A stretch of DNA of 64,000 nucleotides from Isoetes taiwanensis (lineage: Eukaryota > Streptophyta > Lycopodiopsida > Isoetales > Isoetaceae): the NCBI GenBank assembly GCA_021234155.1, contig JAJEKV010000002.1, positions 26,963,299 through 27,027,298 on the forward strand, written 5' to 3'. The translations under genes were made by a program, and so were the position numbers. This document shows positions 50,780 to 62,201 of the stretch, in pieces. A model generated the notes under the pieces. It saw only the letters and a list, made by a program, of their open reading frames with translations, searched no databases and was not told the origin of the DNA. How positions within the stretch are numbered: the stretch's first letter is position 1; every line of letters starts with the position of its first letter.

Positions 50780-53039
50780 ATGGCCGTACCCGAGGCACCT
50801 TTCACTCCAAAGGTTTTTCCGACTGCTCCAAGAGCGCTCATCCCTGATCCATCCTCAAAGGAATTCATACAATTTGGAAGCTTGGATATGGCGGCATTCA
50901 CTGCTTGGATGCTATAGAACCAAGGGATTTCGGAATGGGATAACATCACACGAGAAGAGGAACCAGAATTACCGAGACCTGCAGCTCCTATCTTCTCAAA
51001 CCCTGAATGGATGAATATCCTCCGGCAATGAGAGAAAGTATCTTCATGCTCCTGATGAAGATTTCACCAAAGGTATTAAACTGGACTTTCAGTCTGCCCG
51101 AAACAGACTTCTTACTCTCCAAAAAAATGCAATTATCGGATGGGTAGAAAAGGAAGGATTCAATCTCAATGAAATAGCCAAACAAATATATTTGTTAAAC
51201 AAGAATGTTCAGATTGCTTCTATGCATTGGCTGCATTTTCCTTTTTTCATGGTTGAGCTAACATCCTGGTGCTCTTGATTTACTGAGGAAAAGCCGAATC
51301 ATACACAAGAGCTTTCAAATTAAGTTCCAGAAATGGGACTATCACTTCGATCCCACCTCCCCAAAATCCGTCCCGGTCACGGTCTTCATGCAACCCCACG
51401 GTCTCAACCCATTCTATTGGAGTGAGGACTGCTTTAAGGCAATCTTCAACTCCATTGGCCAATTTGTCTCTGTACAGTTCCGTCCAGACAGACCTCCAAT
51501 TGTCTATGTCCAACTCGACCTGTTCAAGCCCATCCCCCGAGAAGTGACTTATGTTGATCTGTTTGGAACTAACCGTGTGATGCAGCTGAATTGGAGCGGC
51601 CTCCCACCAGACTGTGGAATCTGTGGTAAAAAGTTTCATGGAGGGGGAAGGTGCACACCAAGGAGCTACTCCTACGGAGATCCACCCAAACTGCGAGATA
51701 AGGGTGAAACAATATCAAATTGGCGAGAAGATTGCGGCGATCCACGAGGGAGTTCGGGATAACTATGGTTTCAAAAATGACAAAAAGGCCTTTGACTCTG
51801 ACAGAACAGGGAAACACACGGAGCACAGGAAAAATTATAAAAAATTACAGAGGAAAAGACAAGATAGAGAACGAATCAGACAAGCCAATTGGGACCTATC
51901 ACAGAGGATTTTACAGGCTTTTGAGGATAAGAAAAAGGGGAAAAATCAAACACAACGGACCTCCAACAGAAGTGGCAAGGGAGTGTCCTTTGCAGAAAAA
52001 GAACAGCATGATAAGTTCAACAAGGACAGCCCGCCAAGCAGGATTTATATTCAGAAAATTCAAGAATTAGATAAGATGGAAACAGGGTTGCACCCTCGGG
52101 ATGACACACAAGAAGGGACTTTCAAGGAGCTGAATCAGATGGGTGCTCAGACCCAAATAAGCGACATGAAAGAGATCCCTGACAAAAAATGAGGAGGAGG
52201 AGGTTGAAACAACACAAACAGGAGAAGAAGTTAATTGGGAAGACTATGACACAGGCAACAGCTATAGTGTGCTCAATGTACTGGAAGATCAAGAGGACAC
52301 TGAGATACAAAACAGCACAGAAACACCCACTGAGATACAAAACAACACAGAAACACCTCAAATAGGGAGATCAAGTTCCCCCAACAATCACAGCAAGGAA
52401 AGCAAACCCAAGGAAGATTGGAAAAGAGGATCTCAGTCTGGGTTAGGACACTCTTCTGAAATTGAATCTCGGTCTGTAGCCACCATATCTACTGCTCTAT
52501 GTCAGACCAATTCTCCAAACACCCTGATCCATAGCCCAACACTTTCCCCACAGCATAGTCAAGAGCAAGCCGAGGATAACATTTCTTTTCTCCAGGCTTT
52601 TATTCAATGTAAAGATGATGGTAGATATGCTGCTTGTGTTGAACGTTTTGTTGCAGAGGCTTTGGAGGAATACTTGCAGGCACCAGGGTCAGGGCATACT
52701 CAAGGAGTCTCAATGGATGATAAAGATGCTTCCTTCCAGGTAAGTAATCAACCCTTTAATGATTTGAGTAATTCAAACCCTGGATCCTGTGTTTCCAATG
52801 ACATTGGGGAGATCTGTACCCCCATACTATCCAAATTCTGGGCAACCTTGGAAGATGAAATAGGAATGTCAGAAAATGAGGGCTTGGACATCATTCCTAA
52901 GGATCTAGACAAACTTGGTGATTATTTATGCCAAAGTATGACACCCAACAAGAAATCTAAGAAACAGAGGAAAATCTATCAAAAGGATTCCAACTTCAAT
53001 GGACCTGCATCCAATACAAGGAAGACCAAGTCTTGCTAA
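50780..53039 (+). pseudogene. LINE ORF1, gag-like protein with zinc knuckle (copy B)
   Basis: About 753 codons if read through the breaks, long for a plant LINE ORF1. The N-terminal RNA-binding part begins MAVPEAPFTP and has TAG at codon 46, shared with copy A. The frame is disturbed near 51027 and 51265, where copy A is clean. A perfect CX2CX4HX4C zinc knuckle (CGICGKKFHGGGRC) is at about 51617-51658. A lysine/arginine-rich segment follows (51,780-51,960), then a Ser/Thr/Gln-rich linker and a C-terminal region (QAFIQCKDDGRYAACVERFV, EALEEYLQAPG, KDLDKLGDYLC) with no known domain. It ends with TAA 37 bp before ORF2. Confidence 0.85.
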
Positions 53040-53076
53040 TTAGTCTTCTCTATTACTGCCTTCCTTTTCATCAGAA

Positions 53077-56000
53077 ATGAAGATCATCTCTTGGAATGTC
53101 AGGGGAATTAAGGGTCCCATAAAGAGGAGAAGATTTATTGCTTTGGCCAGGAATTATAAAGCAGACCTTCTCATGATTCAAGAACACCACCTTCCTCACT
53201 TTGAAGCTTCCAACTTAGGGGGATGGATTCACAAAGGTGGTGGATCAGCTTACACTGTTGCTGATGGCACCAAAGGTGGACTAGCTATGTTTTGGACCAC
53301 CCTTAATATTGTTTCAACCTACTGTAGCCCCTCAAACAGATGGCACAACATTTCTATTGATATGAATGGGCAATTACTGGGAATAATAAATGTTTATGCC
53401 CCCACTGAACCCAATGAGAGAGCCCCTATATGGAAGGAAATTAAAAATTGGATTGCAGATCAGAACACTGTTAAAGACTGGATCCTTGGTGGTGACCTAA
53501 ACAACACCCCCCAATGGGACCTTAAGCTGGGAAATAAAATAAATATCTCCATGAGTGAAAGAGTGGAGTGGGATAACATGTTGCAGGATACAGGTCTGAT
53601 TTATATCCCCTCGGCCAATGCAAAATACACCTGGTCTAATAAAAGAGAAGGTGCTGCAAGAACTTACTGCACTCTAGATAGGTTTTATGTCACCAATCCA
53701 AATATTCCCAGCCTTGATAACCGTATAGTCCACCCGGATGATGGGGAACATTCTTTCGAGATCACTTCCCTCAAATCCTGGAGACTCCAATTTCGAGGAA
53801 CCTCCAAGCCTATTAATTCCCCTTTCAAATTTAATTGCTTTCTTCTTGGGAATTCCACTTTGTCTCGGATTTGGGAGTTTTACCTCACCCGGCAAAGGCG
53901 TGAGTCATCGATCAATGAGGGAGTTCAGCAAAAAGCTCAAAACTTGCAAAAACTGGATTAAGGAATGGGGAAAAGCTAGACAGAGAAAATGTATAGAAGA
54001 GAAGAATAACCTCCTCAGGGAAATGAAAGAAATTAGGCAAAAATTGGAGCTCACTCCTCTATGTGCCAACCTACATAAGCAGGAAGTGCTGCTGGAGAAT
54101 AACATAAAGGCCATAGAGGAGAAGGAGGCAAAGGGGATGGCCTTAAGGGCCAAAAATATGTCGATATAATAAAATGGATCAAGGTAGCTCAAGTATTTTT
54201 TTGAGTTGCTAAAAATAGACTAATTAATAATGCTATCACAATGCTGGAACAAGAAAATGGAGAGAAATTAGAGGAGGAGCAAAGTATCAAGGCTGAATTT
54301 CTGGAGCAATACAGCAATATGTTTGACACTCACTATAGTGTTCAAGAAGAGGAGAATATGAGCAAGTTTTTCAGCAAAATCCCAGCTACCACTCCTATGG
54401 AGGAGGACCTGGATGGGTATCCAGATGAAAAGGAGGTGCTGCAGGTTTTGAAAAACATGGAGAAAGGGAAGAGTCCAGGGCCTGATGGCTTTCCCCCTGA
54501 ATTCTTTTTGACCTTTTGGGTGGTTATGAAAGAAGACTTCATGGAGTTCATCAAAGGTGCTTGGGATGCTGCCTCTCTCTACCCTGCTTTCAACTCTAGC
54601 CTTATCACTCTAATCCCCAAAACTAAAAATCCCAGCGGAATAAATGATTGGAGGCCTATATCTCTGACCAACACTACCTACAAAATCCTAGCAAAGATCC
54701 TGGCCATCCGTGTTCTCATGCACCTTCACAATTCTATCAGTAGCTGTCAATCAGGTTTCCTATCTGGCAGATTCATTCTTGACAACTACATTGCTGCCAG
54801 TGAAGCAATCCATTGGAACAGGCTTTCCAAACAAAATTGTATGCTGCTCAAATTAGACTTTAGAAGAGCCTATGACTCAATAACATGGCCCTTCTTAAAG
54901 AAAGCCATGGTACATATAGGGATCCACCAGGCTTTAATAGACAAAATCATGGCTCTTAATAACCTTGCCTCTTCCAGCCTGATTTTAAATGGTTCCCCTA
55001 GCAAATTCTTCCCTATAAGAAGAGGGGTCAGACAAGGATGTCCCTTAACCCCATATCTTTTTCTCCGTGTAGCTGAAATGCTCACAAGAGTTGTTCAAGG
55101 CCTACAACAGCAGGGTTTGATTCAGGGAATTCAAATGCCAGGGTCTGATAAACAGCTCACTATCATGCAGTATGCTGATGATACCTTCATTCTCTTGAAA
55201 GCCAATCAAAATAGCTTCAATACTCTGCTGGATAGCATACAGAATTTTGCCTCTGTTTCGGGTGTTCACCTTAACCTTAACAAATGTAGTATCTTATGGG
55301 AAAACCCCACAGACACTATAGATACCAGGGGGATCAAAATCAATCCTGCCAATCAAGCTATCACCCTCCTTAGCCTCCCATTAGCCATCAATCTTCCTAA
55401 TAAGGAAGTATGGAGACCTATTGTCAGCAGAATCAGGAAGAAACTTCTGTCTCTCTCTCCCAATCTTTCCTTTGCTGGGAGAGTCCTTATAGCTAATGTT
55501 GTGTTGGCAAGCACTCATGTTTATTTTTCCTCTGCTCTCATTGCTAACAAGGAAACATACAATGACATTGAAAGATGTCTAAGAGATTACATTTGGAAAG
55601 GCATGCACTTTATTAGGTGGGAGGAAATTACTCATAGCAAAAAGGAGGGAGGGCTGGGCCTGAAAATCTTACAAAAGCACAGTCAAGCCTTGGGAGCTAA
55701 ATATGTCTGGAAGGCAATAAATGGATGGAACTCCCCAGCCATGGAATTCATTAGATATTGGTACTGCATTAGTAGGCCTTTAGGGATGAAGAAATATGCT
55801 CACCATCTCCCTGACTCTATCTATTACCAGTTTAAGTGTGCCCCCAACACATCCCCTCTGATGAGGAAAATTTTTGAGGCCTGGAACCTAGTGGCAGAAG
55901 GATTTGATCATAAAGAGATTGGTTTTGATAGTGCCAATTTCTCCCTTTTTTGGTCACCTATCTTTGCTAAAGAGAATGATGTCTGCTGGGCCCTCAAACA

Positions 56001-56887
56001 TCCTCAGATATGGAAGAAGTGGAAGGGAGCTGGGATAACTCAGCTACAACATTTATGGGCAGGGGACAAATGGTGTAGTTGGGAGCATGTAAAGCAGATG
56101 GTTAATGGCAAGAAAATAGATAAAGTGATCTTTGACAGCATTATGAGTGTGGCCAGCACTCAAAATGAATGCCAAAGTTCTAAAAACCCAGACTGGCACA
56201 TTATGAACTCTGATCAGTACAAGGTAGCTCTTGGTTACAAGGTTTTAGCCCCAACCAAATCCTCCACTCAAGCTGCAAAATGGCAAGTTCCCAACAAACA
56301 CCTCTTGAGAATATTGAGGAATAATTGGAAATCTTATGCTCAGCCTAAAATGCAGGTGTTCATTTGGAGATGCATCCATAATGCCCTTCCCTCCAACAGT
56401 AATATGTTTAAAAGATGTAAGGAGCTTCAAGACAACCCCAAGTGTAAACTTTGTGGGGACAATTCTGAAACAATAAGGCATATGTTCGATTGCCCTAAGA
56501 TCAGGGAGTTCTGCATACCTAAGGTCAAAAGGTCACAATTTAGGCAATTGGGCCAACATCATGGACCTCCTTAAGGGGTCAAACAGATTCCTAAATACTA
56601 TCAGACAAACTGCCCTATGGATCATATGGAAACACAAGAATAGGGTTAATTTCTCAAATCAAAGGGTGGATGTGCCCTGGATGAAAGTAGCCTTTCAAAT
56701 TGAGATATCCAAGATTGCCATGGCACACAAAAACTGCAAACAGGATAAATATGATACTGCTTGGCTGTCAAAAGGGAATTTTGTTGGGTTGCACAATATT
56801 TTTGTTTGTACTGACATGATTATCTCTAATGATCATTTTATGATTTTCAGAGCTGCTGATTGCCCTTGCAACGAGGATGAACTGTAA
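53077..56887 (+). pseudogene. LINE ORF2, endonuclease-reverse transcriptase (copy B)
   Basis: About 1270 codons. AP-type endonuclease from the N-terminus: MKIISWNVRGIKG, LLMIQEHHL, INVYAPTEP, GGDLNNTP, LDRFYV; the SDH catalytic motif is garbled here near 53754 but intact in copy A. A lysine/glutamate-rich linker follows. Frame breaks lie at about 53755, 54160 and 54195. The RT domain reads PGPDGFPPEFF, WRPISLTNTTYKILAKI, LDFRRAYDSITW, RRGVRQGCPLTPYLF and catalytic YADD at 55171-55182. The zf-RVT-type region is IWRCIHNALP...CKLCGDN...HMFDCP near 56360-56490. A one-base deletion near 56512, shared with copy A, shifts the last 110 codons, which end at TAA 56885. No RNase H domain is seen. Confidence 0.93.
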
Positions 56888-57305
56888 GCCAAACCTCCCA
56901 GATCTGTCAAATTTTGCAGCAGCCACAGAAATTTTTAATAACCAACAGCTCTGGTCTCTTTCCCCCACAATTGACCAAGATCTAGAAAAGCTTAAATCCT
57001 TCATGCTAAACGGTTATCAGGCTCATATTCTTGACAGATTCTTGTTTTGTTATGAGAGACTGCTAACTGATGACCAGTTCTCTCATTTTAGAGATATGTT
57101 TTACCATCACAAAGCCCTGCAGGATGCTCATGGAGAGGCCATTATCCTTTTCTCTGAAACAGCCCCTCTCTGGTTCTTTGCCTTCCCACCCGAATGGAAC
57201 GACATTGGATGGCAGTTGGATCCAGTGGCCTCGGATTTGGTGATCATTGACGAGGAGGAGTCCGACTCAGACTTAGATTTTCTGGTTCAAGATCTTCCAC
57301 ACTGA
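56877..57305 (+). CDS. LINE ORF3, 142-residue protein of unknown function
   Basis: Complete frame whose ATG (56877) lies inside the end of ORF2; the overlap is the 11 bases ATGAACTGTAA. This arrangement suits coupled termination and re-initiation. The protein is rich in aromatic and Leu residues in the middle (ILDRFLFCYERLLTDDQFSHF, read as two words: ILDRFLFCYERLL and DDQFSHF), has APLWFFAFPPEWNDIGW, and ends in an acidic tail DEEESDSDLDFLVQDLPH. No known domain, signal peptide or membrane segment is evident. Copy A keeps residues 43-142 open. It lies inside the element between ORF2 and the short 3' UTR, so it is element-encoded. Third ORFs are not usual in plant L1 elements. Alternatively it could be an ORF2 C-terminal part put out of frame. 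Confidence 0.65.
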   Translation: MNCKPNLPDLSNFAAATEIFNNQQLWSLSPTIDQDLEKLKSFMLNGYQAHILDRFLFCYERLLTDDQFSHFRDMFYHHKALQDAHGEAIILFSETAPLWFFAFPPEWNDIGWQLDPVASDLVIIDEEESDSDLDFLVQDLPH

Positions 57306-57481
57306 TATTGGTTGGGTTTCTTTGTCTGATTTTGTTTGTTTGTACAGGACTTTGGTCCCAATTTTTATGCATGTGTTTTGTGTGCTAAAGGCACCTTTTT
57401 GTGAACCCTCATGGTTCCTGAAAATCTGATGTAACTCTTTCATGAGTAATTTAAATCTTCCTTTTCTCCAAAAAAAAAAAA

Positions 57482-57494
57482 ATTGCCAAATTCT
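57482..57494. repeat. LINE target-site duplication, right (copy B)
   Basis: Perfect copy of attgccaaattct directly after the poly(A) run. Confidence 0.95.
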
Positions 57495-57687
57495 CCAAAG
57501 TTTGAAAAATCATACCAATATAAAGGTGAATCCAGTGGTCATGAAATTCTCATAGATCGTTAAGAATCAAGTGAAGACTCAAATAGTGGTGGTATAGTTT
57601 AAAATTAAAATTTCTCTTGTGAGATATATGGGTTTAAGTGGCGAGGGGTATGGACGAAAAATGGTCCCTGGACAACTCTAGTGTTAA

Positions 57688-58018
57688 ATTAACATCTTCC
57701 TAAAACCCCCTTTGGTTTGGGTGCATATTAACAGGGGGGGTTACTCCGGGCATCGAGAACTATCGGATAGGCATATTTGCCCTTTATTCCTCGATCTGGA
57801 TCTGGTACATAATACGCATCCTCGTTTGTGGGGTATGCCCCACAAGTTTTTGTATCTTTCGTATATTGAGGTTTGCAAAATACTATAAGGTTTGAGAGAA
57901 TATACTTAATGGTGTTAATTTTATACATGTATTCTAAGTTTTTGGGGCTCTCGATGCCCCTCGTAACCCCCATGTGAATATGCACCCAAACCAAAGGGGG
58001 TTTTAGGGGGATGTTAAT
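57688..58018. mobile_element. 331-bp TTAA-flanked MITE, element 1 (copy B)
   Basis: Counterpart of 8882-9212 with the same length and TTAA flanks (57684-57687 and 58019-58022). Internal differences from copy A lie at C runs and CHG words. Confidence 0.85.
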
Positions 58019-58756
58019 TTAAATGTGTTGGATGCAATGTTAATTAATGTTGATTGTAGTGATGTGTTGGTTGTTGTTATGCTATATATTTATATTAATA
58101 AAAAAAAATTGGGCCCGAAGGGTCCTAATAAAGGCCTTCTGGCACTAAGGATGGTATAACTTTACGTACCAATTTTACAAACACTTACGCAGGTAATAAT
58201 ATTAGAAACACTTGTGCATGTAATCTAATTACAGGAAGAAGCCTAGACGGCAAACCCAAACTTTACGGAGCCATAAGATAACTAGGTGCAGTGGCCAAGC
58301 TGTTAGCAATGAAAGTGCCCAAAAATCATTACAACAAAGTAAAAGCAAAAAGAAAAGGGAGGTAGAACAAATGTTTGAAAAATAGAAGATATCCTTCTCT
58401 ATTGCAAGCATAACATAAAATGGTTTCTCATATTAATCCAGAAGAAATGATCAAATTCTACTATATAAGTTTGTTGTCAAAATAACCCTGCTGCCAATTG
58501 TATATGATGCTAATGTAGTTTACATTAGCAAAACGTTGCAGGACATCTTTTGAAAAGTTTCATGAGATCATTAATGTGCCAGTTAAATACAATACATTAG
58601 AATGTGAAAGAATGACTCTTGCTTAATTTTTGTAGCCTATCACAGTCTCAATTCATTTACACTAACTTCTGCCGGAGTTGGAGAAGAGGCCATTTTCAAC
58701 AAGAACTTAACATAGGTAGTAAATCGTTTGGCCTTGAAACTGCAACAGGAAGAACA

Positions 58757-59504
58757 AGCCTTGTCCCCCATAATGCGAATACTGTTTGGCTGTAAAAACA
58801 AAAGAAATATTCTTAGCAGTGAGAATAATCAAGGATAGCTACATCTTATTTAGTAGCATCAGATCACCAATGCAATGTTTAGTTACCATACAACGATTGC
58901 GACAAATTAGTATAAGTTTTGGGGTAACTCACATTTGGGCCTATAAACTTCAACTTATGGTCGTTACAGATATCAACAAATGTCGCGTTTTCTGAAAGGA
59001 AGCTATAACCGGGATGCAACATGGTGCAGCGCCTGGTTACTACAGCTGAAATAATGTTTGGAATATTAAGATACTTGCATGAAGCTTAACACAAGTAGGA
59101 TCATCATTAATTTAGCAAGTGCAAGGATCTAGGAAGGCTTACGATTTATTGCTAGGAGCCTCTCCAATACAGACTACATCATCTGCAAGCTGCACATGCA
59201 AGGCCCTTCTATCTATCGTTGAATAAACTGCTACACAAGGAATGCCTAATTCATGGACTGCTCTCATAATGTGGATCTATTTGCAATTACAATCTTTTCA
59301 TATGCACATACAATTCTTAATCCTTCTCATTTTTGAAATTTAGAGCTCTGGTTGCTTGATGATGTCCTTGAAGCTTGTTGATCAAAGCCCAACATGGCAG
59401 TTCCAATGAAGTTGGAGCTACCATTGCCTAAAAGCGATGAGTGCATGCATGGTTTAGAGCCAAATTTGTGCAGGTTCCATACCCCATGTCTTAGCCGAAG
59501 CCAT
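58757..59504 (-). pseudogene. CAC2: Plastid biotin carboxylase fragment, copy B
   Basis: Same remnant as 9949-10696: start ATG 59504, transit-peptide-like serine-rich stretch, exon 1 to 59143, exon 2 59073-58933 (141 bp, same as copy A), exon 3 from 58789 to about 58757 ending MGDKA. It carries the same internal loss and the same in-frame TGA as copy A, so these lesions are real and older than the block duplication. Only roughly the first quarter of the enzyme is present; the ATP-grasp and active-site parts are missing. Confidence 0.85.
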
Positions 59505-59641
59505 AGCCTATGAAAGCAAGAGCCAACTGTACATTAACTCAGCTTGCTCATCTAAATAATATCCTTGTCTTGGCAGGCTTTCCAAGGGTTGGCATGTGAT
59601 TTCTGTCTGTTTCTGCACACAAAAGACCCTTGCTGATGTAC

Positions 59642-60098
59642 AACAATCAACACACAACTACCATTAACATTATTAACGTAAACCATTGCATTTAACACAT
59701 TTAAATTAAAATCCCCCTTAAACCCCATTTGGTTTGGGTGCATATTCACACGGGGGGGTTACTCCGGGCAACGAGAGCTGTCGGATGGGCATATTTGCCC
59801 TTTATTCCAAGATCTGGACCGCACATAGCGATATTCGTTTGTGGGGTATACATGTACAAGTTTTTGTATACTATATATTAAGGTTTGCGAAATACTATAA
59901 GGTTTGAGAGAATGTTCTTAATGGTGTTAATTTTGTACATGTATTGTAAATATATTTTTGAGGCTCTCGCTGCCCTTTGTAGCCCCCCATGTGAATATGC
60001 ACCCAAACCAAAGGGGGTGTAAGGGGGATTTTAATTTAAATGTGTTAAATGCAATGGTTTATGTTAATAATGTTAATGGTAGCTGTGTGTTGATTGTT
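59642..60098. repeat. Outer inverted arms around MITE element 2 (copy B)
   Basis: Same 457-bp palindromic arrangement as 10834-11290; arms about 59 bp. Confidence 0.8.
59705..60035. mobile_element. 331-bp TTAA-flanked MITE, element 2 (copy B)
   Basis: Counterpart of 10897-11227; TTAA at 59701-59704 and 60036-60039. Length again 331 bp. Confidence 0.85.
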
Positions 60099-60869
60099 AT
60101 ATTAAAACAAATGTTGGGCCCTTCGGGCCCTAACTAAAGCAAACATAGGTAAACTTTATGGGCCAGTTAGCCTGTTTATGTAAGTATGTAAGTGCCAAGA
60201 AATATACAAATAGGAGTTTAATTCCATTCCGAAGGGTTGAAACCAGAATCGTCTGGATCGTCAACTATAAAATTATGAAATGAGCTTTTGAGAACCCCAT
60301 TGATTTATAATGGACAAAATTATGCCGTTAGCGCCTAAGGCGCCGTTCTTGGCCGGCTAGGGGGCAGCGGCCGCCCTCCCCCGCACGCCATCACAGCGGA
60401 TCTATGCAGGAAAATCAGTGCTTCTGGATGCTAGCTAGGCAGATGGACAGATTTTTTCTGGGACAGAACAACAGATGCATATATTTCTTCCTTTTTCCGG
60501 CGGCAATTCTTGGGCAGCAGGTATCCACTAACGTGGTTTTCTTCTTTGATGCTTACGCATTATATCTATTCCTCTGGAGTAGACAAGCTGAAAGGGTAAA
60601 TCCATCAGAGCAGTTGGAGGTCGGGCTATAAGGTTGAGAAGGAAAGAAGCTGTAAGATTTGAAAAAGGATTTGATTTATATCATATAGAAAGTAAAATCT
60701 AGTTCTTGGAAAAATCTATTCATGGTCTTTTTCTTCCACCATTTCTTTCTAGCAGAAATGTCTTGTAGATGAATTGGATGATCAGAAAGATGTTTTTCGG
60801 ATAGGGGAACCCTTTTGATCAGCACATAATTTCTGAGATTTGAATTGGAAATGCAAAGACAACAGGTTC
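60099..60869. other. Unrecognised sequence (copy B)
   Basis: Counterpart of 11291-12060. The minus-strand open frames of copy A are not open here, which argues against them being genes. Confidence 0.4.
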
Positions 60870-61521
60870 TATGACTAATTTGCAGGCAGAAAGATTATTT
60901 TGAGCACTCGGTTCTTGGTATTGCTATGCCAAGAACCTCATGACCAGAAGATGCTTCACTGGCTGTGCTCAAATATATGTTTGAGTGAAAGATTATTCTA
61001 AGCACTCGGTTCTTGGTATTGCTATGCCAAGAACCTCATGACCAGAATAAGTACTGACGCTTATCTGGTTATGCTAAAATATATGTTTGAGGAAGCGCTC
61101 GCTCAGGTATTGATGCTTGAGCTTCTTTCTAGTCAGTTGTTGTGTCATACATATATACAGCTATGCCTTGCACTGAGTAAGGTTAGATATTCCTATTCCT
61201 CTCCTAAGAAATGTTGGAGTATTCAACTGCTTCCTCTAAGAGGATTACATCATTCAGGAGCCTGCATGGTTTGCCTTTGTATTGTCATACATCTACTAGT
61301 TACCAGGTGGGAAGAGTAATCCGAGCACGTCAAGCATATCAGCTATCAGAGCAATTCATGTACTTTATGTATATCTGCTGTAGAGCATCTAATAAGTTTC
61401 TGCAAAATAGAGAATGAAGATGTTGAGATTACCCCTGTAGTAATTCTCTATGAGCATGAAACATTGTACTTTTTTATCTATATAATACAAAAATTTTCGT
61501 TCCCTCAAAAAAAAAAAAAAA
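60870..61521 (+). mobile_element. Poly(A)-tailed retroelement 3' fragment with hairpin tandem repeats (copy B)
   Basis: Counterpart of 12061-12714. Hairpins with arms ggttcttgg and ccaagaacc are at 60910-60937 and 61008-61035, unit about 98 bp. The A run at 61507-61521 is longer than in copy A. Confidence 0.5.
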
Positions 61522-62201
61522 TAGACATCACAAACAGGAAGCTGCCTTCTTCATAATCAGCCTCATCTTCTTCTTCTTCATCTGAATAATATGGTTGATG
61601 GGTTTTAACTGTCCGTAGATTGGTTTTTACCCTTCCTGTCCATACATTTTTCCCCAATTTTGCACGAAATATGTTGGGCTTTGTATGAGAATCCCTTCCA
61701 AACCGAATGTTCTCATCATTATCAATTTCATCATAGTTTTCATCTCCAGAACCTTTGTAGTCTCGGTCTTCATTTGTAGCATTGTTTTTTACGGGTAATT
61801 GTCCTCTTGGTTGGGTCATACATAGTTATTGTCATCACCCCTATCCCACCGACTTCTCTCCGCTTCCTCGGATATTAGTTATCTACTTGTCCAACACTTC
61901 CATACTCCATAACTTGTGCTTCATCCAAATTCATATAGTTCGATCGTACTTTCCGCCTTGCCATGCTGGCATGAAGAGACATCTGCCGTCTAGAATCTTG
62001 CCCACTGAAACCACATTCATTTGGCATACCCTCGGCACCATCATCTTCACTATACCCATAATTTTCCACAGCATCCTCTCCACCAATGTCCCCATTAGAT
62101 GCTTCAACATCGGAATTTGACATTCTATATAGCAAGACAGCAATTCTAGAATGGGACTCGCATGAAACCAACAAACCGCCCGACTTAGACTTGCTTCTCA
62201 T
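61522..62201 (-). pseudogene. Acidic protein fragment, possibly CHD1/CHR5-like N-terminus (copy B)
   Basis: Counterpart of 12715-13391. Frames 62201-61875 and 61819-61505 give the same acidic product; the second runs further here, through VKTHQPYYSDEEEEDEADYEEG, before reaching the retroelement poly(A). The break between the two frames (61820-61875) again sits in a stretch that differs from copy A at CHG words. Identity as a chromatin remodeller is a weak inference. Confidence 0.35.

Larger units (their letters stand above)
50556..57481 (+). mobile_element. Full-length L1-type LINE (copy B)
   Basis: A 6926-bp non-LTR element bounded by perfect 13-bp target-site duplications, starting gaggcggg and ending in a run of A. 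It has a 5' UTR of 224 bp, ORF1, a 37-bp gap, ORF2, an overlapping ORF3 and a 3' UTR of about 175 bp. The RT core (54241-56574) is an uninterrupted frame of 777 codons with all catalytic motifs. Remaining breaks lie at positions where copy A is open, so a near-intact master element can be inferred. Full length with clean duplications implies recent insertion. Confidence 0.97.
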
